Notes: a model not told the origin generated them from the sequence alone. Positions 36,769 through 44,939 are shown, counted from the first letter of the stretch. The stretch is 64,000 bases of DNA from an uncultured Bacteroidales bacterium (GCA_902763885.1 CACWTU010000006.1:248001-312000); one strand, 5' to 3'. Numbers and translations are program-made.

Positions 36769-38667
36769 ATGTCATTTGCCTCTCTTATCATATCATTTCT
36801 GGTTGCGGCGCCGTTCAACACGGCCTCCAAGCCTGTTACGACGGCCAGCGACATACAACTGACAGCCCCCGATACCGCTACCCTGACCTTTGACCTCAAC
36901 ATATCTGAAGGCTGGCATGTATATTCCACGTCACTGCCGTCCGGCGGCCCCATCAGTGCCGAGATATCATTTGAACAGATTCAGGGAGCCGAGCCCGTAA
37001 GAGATCTGCAGTTCATCGGTAATGAACAGGAAAGCGACGATCCTGTTTTCAACATGAAAGTCAGGTTCTTTGAGCATAGAGTACGCTTTATACAGAAACT
37101 GCATATATCCAGTCCTGATTGGCTAATTGAAGGTTATCTAACATACGGAGCCTGCAATGACACACAATGCCTCCCGCCTCAACGCATAGAATTCAGCCAC
37201 AGCGGCACTGCTCAGAATGCCGTTACTGATGCCTACATACAACAGACTGACCTTTCTGAACTGGAAGGTTTTGATTCCGCCACCTGGGCCCCGGTCCAGA
37301 TCAAGGAACAGACAGACACGAGCCAAGGGCGCTCCCTGTGGGGATTGTTCCTGACCAGTTTCCTGGGTGGCCTGCTCGCTCTGCTTACACCCTGTGTCTG
37401 GCCTGTAATTCCTATGACGGTAAGCTTTTTCCTTAAACGCTCGTCATCCACCAGAAAAGCATTAAAGGACGCTATTCTCTATGGCTTTTCCATCATAGCC
37501 GTCTATGTGGCCATCGGCCTGGCCATCACGCTCATATTCGGCGCCAATGCCCTAAACGCCTTAGCCACAAATGCCATAGTAAATATCATCTTTTTCATGA
37601 TGCTTGTGGCGTTTGCCCTCTCCTTTTTTGGATTGTTTGAGATAACACTACCCTCCGGCTGGAGTACCGGGACTGACCGTAAAGCAACAGCCACAGGCTT
37701 GGGAGGCATCTTCTTTATGGCTCTCACGCTTACCCTTGTGTCATTCTCCTGCACCGGCCCGATAATAGGATTCCTGCTGGTTGATGCCGCTTCAACAGGC
37801 AGTATTCTGGCACCTACCGTAGGTATGCTCGGATTCTCAGTGGCAATGGCCATACCGTTCGCACTCTTTGCCATGTTTCCGGGATGGCTGCAGTCTCTAC
37901 CCAAATCCGGCGGATGGATGGACAAAGTAAAGGTTACGCTTGGATTCATAGAGCTGGCATTCTCGCTTAAATTCCTATCGGTAGCTGACATGGCATATGG
38001 CTGGGGCATACTGCCACGTGACCTGTTTGTCCTCTTGTGGATTCTTATGGCTCTTTTCCTTGGACTCTACCTGTTAGGGGTATTCGGAAAGAAGAAAAAC
38101 GGTAAAAGGAAGAAAACCGGCATAGCCGGCATCATAACGGGGGTAGCGTCACTTGCTTTTGCAGCTTGGCTGATACCCGGCATGTGGGGAGCTCCGCTCA
38201 AAGCCATAAGTGCTTTCACACCCCCCATGAACACACAGATATTCGGACGCGGTACACAGATAGTTGAGCCGCAGTTTACTGACTACAATGAAGCCCTGCA
38301 AGCCTCTTCAGAAACAGGCAAACCTTTACTTATTGATTTTACAGGCTATGGTTGCGTAAACTGCCGTAAGATGGAGGCCTCCGTCTGGACAGATCCAAGA
38401 GTGTCAGAAATAATAAATAAGCGGTATATACTTGTTTCGCTGTTTGTTGATGACAAGACGCCGCTCAGGCAGCCCGTTTCAATTGTTGAGAACGGTACAA
38501 AAACAAAAATCCGCACAGTGGGTGACAAATGGAGCCTGCTCCAGCGCTACAAGTTCGGCGCCAATGCCCAACCTTTCTACGTTGTTGTGGATTCCAAAGG
38601 AAACCTCTTGTCTGGACCCTACACCTTTGATCCAGATACTGATCACTTCCTCAGTTTCTTAAAATAG
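36769..38667 (+). CDS. dsbD: Thiol:disulfide interchange protein DsbD
   Basis: The 632-residue protein carries electrons from cytoplasmic thioredoxin across the inner membrane. All three redox pairs are visible: C129 and C134 in the periplasmic alpha domain (GACNDTQC), C209 (LTPCVWP) and C328 (FSCTGP) in the eight-helix membrane domain, and C529-x2-C532 (GCVNC) in the C-terminal thioredoxin domain. The start ATG at 36769 gives a signal peptide; the frame is open upstream to 36694. A TATCTTCG -7-like box lies at 36746-36753. Downstream is a palindromic repeat region. Confidence 0.95.
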   Translation: MSFASLIISFLVAAPFNTASKPVTTASDIQLTAPDTATLTFDLNISEGWHVYSTSLPSGGPISAEISFEQIQGAEPVRDLQFIGNEQESDDPVFNMKVRFFEHRVRFIQKLHISSPDWLIEGYLTYGACNDTQCLPPQRIEFSHSGTAQNAVTDAYIQQTDLSELEGFDSATWAPVQIKEQTDTSQGRSLWGLFLTSFLGGLLALLTPCVWPVIPMTVSFFLKRSSSTRKALKDAILYGFSIIAVYVAIGLAITLIFGANALNALATNAIVNIIFFMMLVAFALSFFGLFEITLPSGWSTGTDRKATATGLGGIFFMALTLTLVSFSCTGPIIGFLLVDAASTGSILAPTVGMLGFSVAMAIPFALFAMFPGWLQSLPKSGGWMDKVKVTLGFIELAFSLKFLSVADMAYGWGILPRDLFVLLWILMALFLGLYLLGVFGKKKNGKRKKTGIAGIITGVASLAFAAWLIPGMWGAPLKAISAFTPPMNTQIFGRGTQIVEPQFTDYNEALQASSETGKPLLIDFTGYGCVNCRKMEASVWTDPRVSEIINKRYILVSLFVDDKTPLRQPVSIVENGTKTKIRTVGDKWSLLQRYKFGANAQPFYVVVDSKGNLLSGPYTFDPDTDHFLSFLK

Positions 38668-38681
38668 CTCGCTTTTCGAGG

Positions 38682-38862
38682 GAAAACTTTAAGAATATAG
38701 TCTCTGAAACTACGGCCCTTCGGGCCTATCCCATTGTCCATTGGCCAATGGGATGGACATTGTTTTATTTTGCTATCGCAAAAAGCTCCTTCCGGAGCGG
38801 GTCCCTCCCTCTGACGCGCCGAGGGTGGCGACGGTTTCCGAGACTATATTCTTAAAGTTTTC
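38682..38862. repeat. MITE-like element with 29-bp terminal inverted repeats
   Basis: Bases 38682-38710 and 38834-38862 are reverse complements with one mismatch in 29. The 123 bases between them hold further hairpins (GGCCCTTCGGGCC at 38714-38726, CCATTGGCCAATGG near 38738-38751, GCTCCTTCCGGAGC at 38785-38798) and no plausible reading frame. It lies between the convergent dsbD and flavin reductase genes. No target-site duplication is visible at the immediate edges. The layout fits a miniature inverted-repeat transposable element or a large structured RNA. Confidence 0.7.
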
Positions 38863-38880
38863 TCACATAGGGATAATTTT

Positions 38881-38909
38881 GGCACAGGGGGACTGTCCCC
38901 TTTGGGTCA
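38881..38909. repeat. REP-like palindrome supplying a stop codon
   Basis: The core GGGGACTGTCCCC is flanked by GGCACA on the left and TTTGGGTCATTTTTT on the right. The TCA at 38907-38909 is the TGA stop of the leftward flavin reductase gene. It is the same element type as those at 646 and 716. Confidence 0.8.
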
Positions 38910-39491
38910 TTTTTTCTCGCGTTTGATGACTTTCTTTTTGCGGACAGACCAACCGAAGAAGCCTTTGGGGTTTGAAACGTCAAAGTATTCCCCGTGGGTA
39001 TAGGCAATCAGGTCCATCGCAGCCATATCAAGTTTGTCATTCTCATCAATGTATTTCTCATCCACAAGGACATTGACAACCTCGGCCAGAAACATATCAT
39101 GTGAGCCGAGAGGACGGATATCAACCACTCTGCACTCTATGGAAACGGGTGACTCCTCTACTGTAGGAGCAGCTACAATCTCTGCTTTACCCGGTGTGAT
39201 GCCGGCCTCCTTGAATTTGTCAATGTCACGGCCGGAGCGTACTCCGCAGAAATCAGTGGCACGAGCCAGAGCCTTTGTCGTGAGGTTTATGACAAAACAG
39301 CCGTTACGCTTGATAATATCGTATGAATGACGCTCCGGACGGATTGACACATAACACATCGGGGGATTGCTGCATACAGTACCTGTCCATGAAACGGTCA
39401 GGACATTATACTCATCGGGAGTTGCTCCACAGCTCACCAGTACGGCGGGCAGCGGATAGATCATCGTACCTGGTTTGAAACTCTTTTTCAT
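38907..39491 (-). CDS. Flavin reductase-family protein
   Basis: The 194-residue protein is a flavin reductase-like FMN-binding protein: PLPAVLVSCG, NVLTVSWTGTVCSNPPMCYVSI, and GCFVINLTTKALARATDFCGVRSGRDIDKF are typical of the split-barrel FMN fold. It would reduce flavin or use bound FMN in a redox step; partner unknown. The start ATG overlaps the stop of the pseudouridine synthase gene (ATGA at 39488-39491). The Lys-rich tail (VRKKKVIKREKK) ends at a TGA inside the palindrome. Confidence 0.85.
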   Translation of the reverse strand: MKKSFKPGTMIYPLPAVLVSCGATPDEYNVLTVSWTGTVCSNPPMCYVSIRPERHSYDIIKRNGCFVINLTTKALARATDFCGVRSGRDIDKFKEAGITPGKAEIVAAPTVEESPVSIECRVVDIRPLGSHDMFLAEVVNVLVDEKYIDENDKLDMAAMDLIAYTHGEYFDVSNPKGFFGWSVRKKKVIKREKK

Positions 39492-40405
39492 TTGTCAGAT
39501 TGTGTCAGTTTACGGAATACAGAAGGCGTAGGCAGCGTGAAACGCATCTGCTCGCCGGTTACAGGATGTATGAATGACAGGCGGTAATTATGCAGCATGA
39601 GACGGCGTACAGGATTGGTCTCTGCACCGTATTTCATATCACCGGCAATGGGGCAACCCATCTCTGACATATGTACCCTGATCTGATTCTTCTTACCTGT
39701 AAATATCTCCACGTCAACAAGAGCGTAACGTCCGCGCGTCTGCAGCACTCTGTAATGAGTTACAGCCAGACGGCCCACACTCTCGTCATTTGTGGAATGA
39801 ACTCTCAAATGCTCATTCTGGGTAAGCAGGCTCTCTATAGTATCTTCCACACGAGGAGGATTATTCTCAGTAACACAGATATACTTACGTTCCTTTACAT
39901 AAAAATCCCAATTGGCACGCAGCTCTGTCATCAGATCCTCATTCTTTGCAAAAATAAGTATGCCTGATGTGTATTGGTCAAGTCTGTGACACACATACAG
40001 TTCTGCATCAGGATTATCATGACGGACATAATCCCTGATTATATGGAATGCATTCTTTTCACGACTGGTGTCATTGGCAACAGAAAGCAGCCCGGAAGCT
40101 TTCTCAATCACTATAATCCACTGATCCTCAAACAAGACCTTGACTTGAGGATTGTTGAACTTATAAAAAGAACGTCCGAAATTGACTTCAACCTTATCAC
40201 CAGGATACAGGGGTGTATCAAATTGCGTAACGGCAGAACCTTTAATGGCAACATGCTTGTATTTAAGCATTGATTTGACCTCAGTCTTGCTCAAACCAGA
40301 CAACGATGAAAAAAGAAACGGCAGGAGCGTCGTCTCTTCATTCACCTCATAACTCTTTATGTTATCAGCAGTAAATAACTTTCTATTACCTTTTTTTAAT
40401 GTCAT
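39488..40405 (-). CDS. RluA-family pseudouridine synthase
   Basis: The 305-residue enzyme isomerises uridine to pseudouridine in rRNA or tRNA. An S4-like N-terminal part (LPFLFSSLSGLSKTEVKSMLKYKHVAIKG, about residues 25-58) precedes the catalytic domain with the Asp in CHRLDQYTSGILIFAK. The phrases GKKNQIRVHMSEMGCPIAGDMKYG and LMLHNYRLSFIHPVTGEQM belong to RluA. The exact target uridine cannot be told. The frame before the ATG at 40405 opens onto a 470-base gene-free stretch. Confidence 0.92.
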   Translation of the reverse strand: MTLKKGNRKLFTADNIKSYEVNEETTLLPFLFSSLSGLSKTEVKSMLKYKHVAIKGSAVTQFDTPLYPGDKVEVNFGRSFYKFNNPQVKVLFEDQWIIVIEKASGLLSVANDTSREKNAFHIIRDYVRHDNPDAELYVCHRLDQYTSGILIFAKNEDLMTELRANWDFYVKERKYICVTENNPPRVEDTIESLLTQNEHLRVHSTNDESVGRLAVTHYRVLQTRGRYALVDVEIFTGKKNQIRVHMSEMGCPIAGDMKYGAETNPVRRLMLHNYRLSFIHPVTGEQMRFTLPTPSVFRKLTQSDK

Positions 40406-40447
40406 ATCATTATAAGTTGATGCAAAAATAAGAAAAAAAGTCTGTAA

Positions 40448-40481
40448 TTTTTGGTAATTACCTAAGAGGACATTATCTTTG
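40448..40481 (+). promoter_or_regulatory. Bacteroidota-type promoter in the 40.4-40.9 kb gap
   Basis: TTTTTG (40448-40453) and TATCTTTG (40474-40481) are separated by 20 bases, a close match to the -33 TTTG and -7 TAnnTTTG consensus. There is no gene downstream on this strand before 40878, so it should drive a non-coding transcript. Confidence 0.7.
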
Positions 40482-40485
40482 CTAC

Positions 40486-40555
40486 GTGTTTTTCATGGTA
40501 TTAGATTTTATTTCAAGGGAAGCGGAACTGTGAAGTCCCGCTTCCCTGCTTTTTT
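40486..40555 (+). ncRNA. Candidate small RNA of about 70 nt with intrinsic terminator
   Basis: A transcript begun just after the promoter at 40448-40481 would end at a strong terminator: stem AGGGAAGCGG (40516-40525) with CCGCTTCCCT (40538-40547), then a run of T (40550-40555). The 5' part is AT-rich and single-stranded (GTTTTTCATGGTATTAG). No start codon with a sensible frame is present. The length is that of short trans-acting RNAs. It lies in a gene-free region (40406-40877). Confidence 0.55.
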
Positions 40556-40764
40556 ATTTGTAACAAATCTCCAGTCTGCCAGCCTGGTCACACCACAAAA
40601 CCTGACCAAAACATCATTTTTTGTGCTTTTTATTTTTATAAATGTTCGTTTTTTATCCTAGATGAGCAATAATTATTCCCAAATCGTAAAAAATTGCGTT
40701 TTCCACATAAATTTCTCCTCAAAAAGTTTTTTTCTAACAAGTATTTGAACTTACATTTGTAACG

Positions 40765-40873
40765 CAAACAAGGAGAGAAGATTGGTTGTGAAACCGGTTC
40801 ATCTAAATTTCAATTATTGGAAAAGGACTATTGAGAACGAGAGACCCGCTGTGCAGCGAGTCTCTTGTTTTTC
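40765..40873 (+). ncRNA. Candidate small RNA of about 110 nt with intrinsic terminator
   Basis: A TACATTTG box (40752-40759) precedes about 105 bases that contain a small hairpin (ATTGGTTGTGAAACCGGTT, about 40781-40799) and end with a stable hairpin, AGAGACCCGCTG (40840-40851) against CAGCGAGTCTCT (40854-40865, one G-T pair), followed by TGTTTTTCTTT. The -33 box is poor (a T run only). The hairpin also faces the convergent response regulator gene, so it could be that gene's terminator alone. Confidence 0.45.
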
Positions 40874-40877
40874 TTTA

Positions 40878-41324
40878 TCATATAGAGTTTCCAACCCCAT
40901 CTCCCGTAGCCAAAACCGCCTCAAACTGCCTTGACACGGCATCATAAAGACGTTCCATCAATATCGGCTTGGCAACATAGTCATTCGCACCCAGACTCAA
41001 AGCCCTCTCGATACTGTCATTGGTATTGAGCGCGGAGACCACCACAATTCTCATTGACGAATACTCGGGATTCTCACGCACCTTACTGATCACCTCAAAA
41101 CCATTCAATACCGGCATCATAAGGTCCAGGAGCAACAAAACCGGCCTGCTCTCAGCTATCTTCTCAAGTGCCTCCTGCCCATTCAAGGCCGTAACGACAT
41201 TGAAGTTATACCTGGAAAGCATCTTTTTCAGCATAACCAGATTCAGCTCGATATCATCGGCCAACAAAACCGTGTAGGCAGACAAATCAGCATCCAAGAT
41301 ATTATACACTCCCATATCAAACAA
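40878..41324 (-). CDS. Stand-alone response regulator receiver
   Basis: The 148-residue protein is a CheY-like receiver: acidic pair in LLADDIEL, phospho-acceptor D67 in LLLDLMMPVLNG, VVVSALN and YVAKPI. There is no output domain. Its start lies three bases after the stop of the membrane AraC regulator, so the two form an operon and may act together. No kinase is adjacent. Confidence 0.88.
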   Translation of the reverse strand: MFDMGVYNILDADLSAYTVLLADDIELNLVMLKKMLSRYNFNVVTALNGQEALEKIAESRPVLLLLDLMMPVLNGFEVISKVRENPEYSSMRIVVVSALNTNDSIERALSLGANDYVAKPILMERLYDAVSRQFEAVLATGDGVGNSI

Positions 41325-41327
41325 AGT

Positions 41328-42653
41328 TTATGAAGCCATCCTTCGTTTAGCCATCTCAGAATACCGGTCCTTCCATATCTTAGGCGTCACACCCGTCAAT
41401 TTGCTGAACGTAGTATTAAAAGCGGAAGCACCGGAGAAACCGCAGGCAAGAGCTATATCCTTCTGCGTCACATCACCATGCCCAAGAATATACAGCTCTG
41501 CATAATCAATCCTGAGCATATTAAGATAACTCATGAAAGACATCCCGTAGGTACGCTCCATATAATCATTCAGTTTTACCTTTTCCACCCCAAGCCATTC
41601 CGCCGCATGGGACAGTGAAAGATCGCGTCTCAAATACATCTTCCGCTCCAGCATGAACCGTTCAAACTCAGAATCAAAAGATTCGCCAAGAGGCTCATCG
41701 GAGAAAGCATCGGCAAAATCCACTGGTGGTACATTCACAGACGGGCCGGAGCCGGCAACCCCCTGAGAAGCGGAAGAAGATTCAGAATAGCCGCCACTTT
41801 CAGAAACATCCGCTACGACATCCGCAGACGGAGTAGCCGCATCAGGATAGCCACCGAACCTCATAGATTTAAACAAGCCATTGAGAGACTGTTTTTTCTG
41901 TTGCCCCGCGGTTCCCACAAAAGCAATCAACGACAAGAGGGAAGCAAGGAACAGACATGCAGAAACAGTCATAAGCACACTGTTCACATAACACCGCCTG
42001 CCAAGCAAGAGAGCAGGGATAATGGTAAGCAGAATGATAACAGTAAGGAAATACTGGACTGGAACGATCTCACACCTCTGACCCTTGAAAAAGAATCCGA
42101 AGACATTCTTAGGCCTACATGTCCCATTGATTGCACAGGCCATCATATTGGTAGCAAACAACAGGAAACACATAATCAGGAATGTTCCGAAAACATACGT
42201 ATAACAGGCATAGAAAACAGCCTGACTCTTATTCTCCATAAACGCGAACACAGGCCCCTGAAGAGTATTGGAATACAGGAACAGCCTTACACAATCCTCA
42301 AAGCCTGCTGAAAATACCGACTCCACACCGACAATAAAATGCAGAACCGGAAGAATGCTACAAAATCTATAGAAATAGCCCGATGCCTTCTCCCCACGAC
42401 ACTCTTTAATATACGATATAAAGCAGGGAACTATAGCCAAAGCACAAACCTGTTCAAACAAGGTGAAATGAAGCATAAGCCTTGATTCAGGATCAGCCGA
42501 AAGGAATCCGAAAAGAAAAAACAGAGACAAAACGGCGATAAAGCGCCTTGCCTTCTTAAAAACATCATTCCGCGGAGCAAAAAAAAGATACGCCAGAAAC
42601 CAGAAAAAACCGGCCAGGCACGGAATCAAAATCAGCAGAGACTGTATACGCAT
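41328..42653 (-). CDS. Membrane-anchored AraC-family regulator
   Basis: The 441-residue protein has seven or so hydrophobic segments in residues 1-255, a low-complexity Ser/Val-rich linker (VADVSESGGYSESSSASQGVAGSGPS) and a C-terminal AraC helix-turn-helix pair (LSLSHAAEWLGVEKVKLNDYMERTYG; VTQKDIALACGFSGASAFNTTFSKLTGVTPKIWKDR). The first HTH lacks some usual residues. It precedes the receiver gene by three bases. The signal sensed is unknown. Confidence 0.85.
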   Translation of the reverse strand: MRIQSLLILIPCLAGFFWFLAYLFFAPRNDVFKKARRFIAVLSLFFLFGFLSADPESRLMLHFTLFEQVCALAIVPCFISYIKECRGEKASGYFYRFCSILPVLHFIVGVESVFSAGFEDCVRLFLYSNTLQGPVFAFMENKSQAVFYACYTYVFGTFLIMCFLLFATNMMACAINGTCRPKNVFGFFFKGQRCEIVPVQYFLTVIILLTIIPALLLGRRCYVNSVLMTVSACLFLASLLSLIAFVGTAGQQKKQSLNGLFKSMRFGGYPDAATPSADVVADVSESGGYSESSSASQGVAGSGPSVNVPPVDFADAFSDEPLGESFDSEFERFMLERKMYLRRDLSLSHAAEWLGVEKVKLNDYMERTYGMSFMSYLNMLRIDYAELYILGHGDVTQKDIALACGFSGASAFNTTFSKLTGVTPKIWKDRYSEMAKRRMAS

Positions 42654-42837
42654 TTAAATCCGCTTATCGTTTTGTCCGACAAAGATATACAACTTTATTC
42701 AAGTATTGAAAAACAATTCAAAAAATAATTTTAAAAAATATTTCAAAGCACTATATTCTAGCACCAGAGCCCCGTCAGGCAACGTTTTAATTGCAAATTA
42801 GCAAGCCATTGACTAATTTTGCAGAAAGAAAAAGAAA

Positions 42838-43296
42838 ATGAGCATAACCAGAATTCTTTTTATCTGTCACGGCAATATCTGCCGCTCTCCTATGGCAGAA
42901 TTCATTTTCAAGGACCTGCTCAGGTCACGTGGGCTTGAAGGCAGGTTTTACATAGAATCAGCAGCCGTCTCCACGGAGGAAATCGGCAATTCCATCTATC
43001 CGCCCGCCAAGCGTTGCCTTAATGCACACGGCATTCCTTATGACAAAAACAAGACCGCACGGCAGATAACACGTGCGGATTATGACCGGTTTGACCTGAT
43101 AATCTATATGGACCGTATGAACCTGCGTTGGCTCAGACACATCATTCCGGATGATCCGCAAAACAAGGTCAAGCTGATGATGTCATATACCGGACGCGAC
43201 CGTGACGTGGCCGACCCATGGTACACCGGAGATTTTGAAACCACTTTCAGAGACATAATGGAAGCATCGCGCATGTTACTAAAAGATATTATATGA
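42838..43296 (+). CDS. Low-molecular-weight protein-tyrosine phosphatase
   Basis: The 152-residue enzyme has the active-site loop ICHGNICRSPMAEF at the N-terminus (Cys-x5-Arg-Ser) and the general acid Asp in VADPWYTGDF. It dephosphorylates phosphotyrosine, often on capsule-assembly kinases, but no such kinase is nearby. The GH10 gene follows on the same strand after 116 bases with its own likely promoter. A TAATTTTG box at 42814-42821 precedes it. Confidence 0.93.
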   Translation: MSITRILFICHGNICRSPMAEFIFKDLLRSRGLEGRFYIESAAVSTEEIGNSIYPPAKRCLNAHGIPYDKNKTARQITRADYDRFDLIIYMDRMNLRWLRHIIPDDPQNKVKLMMSYTGRDRDVADPWYTGDFETTFRDIMEASRMLLKDII

Positions 43297-43339
43297 GGAT
43301 TAATAATGTGTTATTTACATAGTGTTTAAAAAAAATGCT

Positions 43340-43347
43340 TAATTTTG
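43340..43347 (+). promoter_or_regulatory. -7 box of a probable promoter for the GH10 lipoprotein gene
   Basis: TAATTTTG matches TAnnTTTG 66 bases before the ATG at 43413. No clear -33 TTTG is seen at the right distance, so this rests on one box and position. Confidence 0.35.
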
Positions 43348-43412
43348 GCGCGCGAAAACAAAATAAACAACGAATAGTCAACAATCATTAATCTCAACTT
43401 ATTAAAATTCAA

Positions 43413-44762
43413 ATGAAAAAACTTTCAACTATCGCTCTCATTGCTTTTACAGTATTGATGAGTGCATGTGGTCAAAAAGACCCGGGTCTGAAGGACGCCT
43501 ACAAAAACTATTTCAAGATTGGTGTTGCCGTTACCCCGCGTAACGTCACTGATTCACTTCAGGCATCAATTATCCTCAAGGAGTTTAACAGCATCACTGC
43601 TGAGAACTGCATGAAACCCGGTGAGATTCACCCCCAGCCCGGCGTATGGAATTTTGCTCAGGCTGACGCTATCGCAAACTTCTGCCGTGAGCACGGCATC
43701 AAGATGCGTGGTCACTGCCTTGTATGGCACAGCCAGTTCGCCAACTGGATGTTTAACAAGTATGACGAGAACGGCAACCAGGTTGTAGAGCGTGACGAGA
43801 ACGGCGATACCATTTGGGTAGAGCAGCCCGCTCGTGGCGGATTCGGCGGCTTTGGTGGCGGCTTCGGTGGTTTCGGCGGCTTTGGTGGCGGTGCTCCTCA
43901 GGGCGGCCAGCGTCCACAAGGTGCTCCTCAGGGTGGCCAGCGCCCGCAGGGCCAGGGTGGTTTCGGCGGCTTCGGTGGCCAGCGTCCTCAGGGTCAGGCT
44001 CAGGGCCAGGCTCCTCAGATGACCAAGGTTCCAAAGTATGCTAAGGCAACCAAGGAAGAGTTCTACGATTCACTCCGTGCTCACATTCAGGTTGTTGTAA
44101 ACCGTTACAAGGACGTAGTTTATTGCTGGGACGTTGTAAACGAGGCAATGAGCGACGGCAACAACCCCGATGTTCCTTACGAGCAGTCATTCCGTCAGTC
44201 AACCGCTTATCAGCTCTGCGGTGACGAGTTCATCCTCAAGGCATTCCAGTTTGCTCACGAGGCTGATCCTAATGCAGGTCTGTTCTACAACGACTACAGC
44301 GCTTGGACTCCTGCCAAGAGAACTTACATCTATAACATGGTTAAGAAGCTTCAGGCTGAGGGTGCTCCTATTACCGGTATCGGTATGCAGGGTCACTACA
44401 ACATCTATGACAACCCCACCATCGAGGATTTCGAGAAGGCTATCCAGATGTATCTTGAGCTTGTTGATGACATCCAGATCACTGAGTTCGACGTTCGTAT
44501 CAACCACGAGGCTGGTGGTCAGCTTCAGTTCAGTCGCGGCGAGGGTCAGGTTCTTACCGATTCTATCGCTCAGCTTCAGATGGCCAAGTATGAAGAGCTC
44601 TTCAAGGTTATCCGCAAGTACAAGAAGAACTTCTCATGCGTAACATTCTGGAACCTTGGTGACCGTGATTCATGGCTGGGTGCCAACAACTTCCCCTTGC
44701 TGTTTGACGGTGAGTATCAGCGCAAGCCTGTTTACTACACTGTACGTGACTTTAAGAAGTAA
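43413..44762 (+). CDS. GH10 endo-beta-1,4-xylanase, lipoprotein, with an FG-rich insertion
   Basis: The 449-residue enzyme hydrolyses internal beta-1,4 bonds of xylan. A lipobox signal (IALIAFTVLMSACGQ) places it on a membrane. GH10 marks: ENCMKPGEIHPQPG, GHCLVWHSQ, acid/base E244 in DVVNEAM and nucleophile E358 in QITEFDV, VTFWNLGDRDSWL. Between about residues 141 and 203 the barrel is interrupted by a low-complexity stretch of Gly-Phe repeats and Gln-Arg-Pro repeats (GGFGGF, GGQRPQG). The DNA of this stretch is repetitive too. An intrinsic terminator follows at 44783. Catalytic residues are all present, so the insertion need not destroy activity. Confidence 0.93.
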   Translation: MKKLSTIALIAFTVLMSACGQKDPGLKDAYKNYFKIGVAVTPRNVTDSLQASIILKEFNSITAENCMKPGEIHPQPGVWNFAQADAIANFCREHGIKMRGHCLVWHSQFANWMFNKYDENGNQVVERDENGDTIWVEQPARGGFGGFGGGFGGFGGFGGGAPQGGQRPQGAPQGGQRPQGQGGFGGFGGQRPQGQAQGQAPQMTKVPKYAKATKEEFYDSLRAHIQVVVNRYKDVVYCWDVVNEAMSDGNNPDVPYEQSFRQSTAYQLCGDEFILKAFQFAHEADPNAGLFYNDYSAWTPAKRTYIYNMVKKLQAEGAPITGIGMQGHYNIYDNPTIEDFEKAIQMYLELVDDIQITEFDVRINHEAGGQLQFSRGEGQVLTDSIAQLQMAKYEELFKVIRKYKKNFSCVTFWNLGDRDSWLGANNFPLLFDGEYQRKPVYYTVRDFKK

Positions 44763-44782
44763 TCAATATTTAGTGTTGAATA

Positions 44783-44817
44783 AAAAATCCCCGGAATCCA
44801 AAATTCCGGGGATTTTT
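44783..44817 (+). terminator. Intrinsic terminator after the GH10 gene
   Basis: The perfect stem AATCCCCGGAAT (44786-44797) with ATTCCGGGGATT (44803-44814) is followed by TTTTT. It lies 20 bases after the stop of the xylanase gene. Confidence 0.9.
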
Positions 44818-44823
44818 GCTTTG

Positions 44824-44897
44824 TGACTCCGTTGGGATTCGAACCCAAGACCCACAGCTTAGAAGGCTGTTGCTCTATCCAGCTGAGCTACGGAGCC
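44824..44897 (-). tRNA. tRNA-Arg (anticodon TCT)
   Basis: Read on the minus strand, a complete cloverleaf is seen: acceptor GGCTCCG with CGGAGTC, D-arm GCTCAGCTGGATAGAGC, anticodon arm ACAGC-CTTCTAA-GCTGT (anticodon TCT), T-arm TTGGG-TTCGAAT-CCCAA and discriminator A. CCA is not encoded. It reads AGA codons. Confidence 0.97.
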
Positions 44898-44939
44898 ATC
44901 CTTTTAGCGGGTGCAAAAATAGCGCATTATTTCCACAAA

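Noticed and set aside
38711-38833. Invertible promoter between the 29-bp inverted repeats
   Set aside because: The flanking genes are convergent, so an invertible promoter here would have no gene to drive; a MITE-like element is more likely.
43814-44044. Gly/Trp/Arg-rich frames in other frames of the GH10 repeat region
   Set aside because: They are shadows of the repetitive FG-coding DNA; the GH10 frame has all catalytic motifs.
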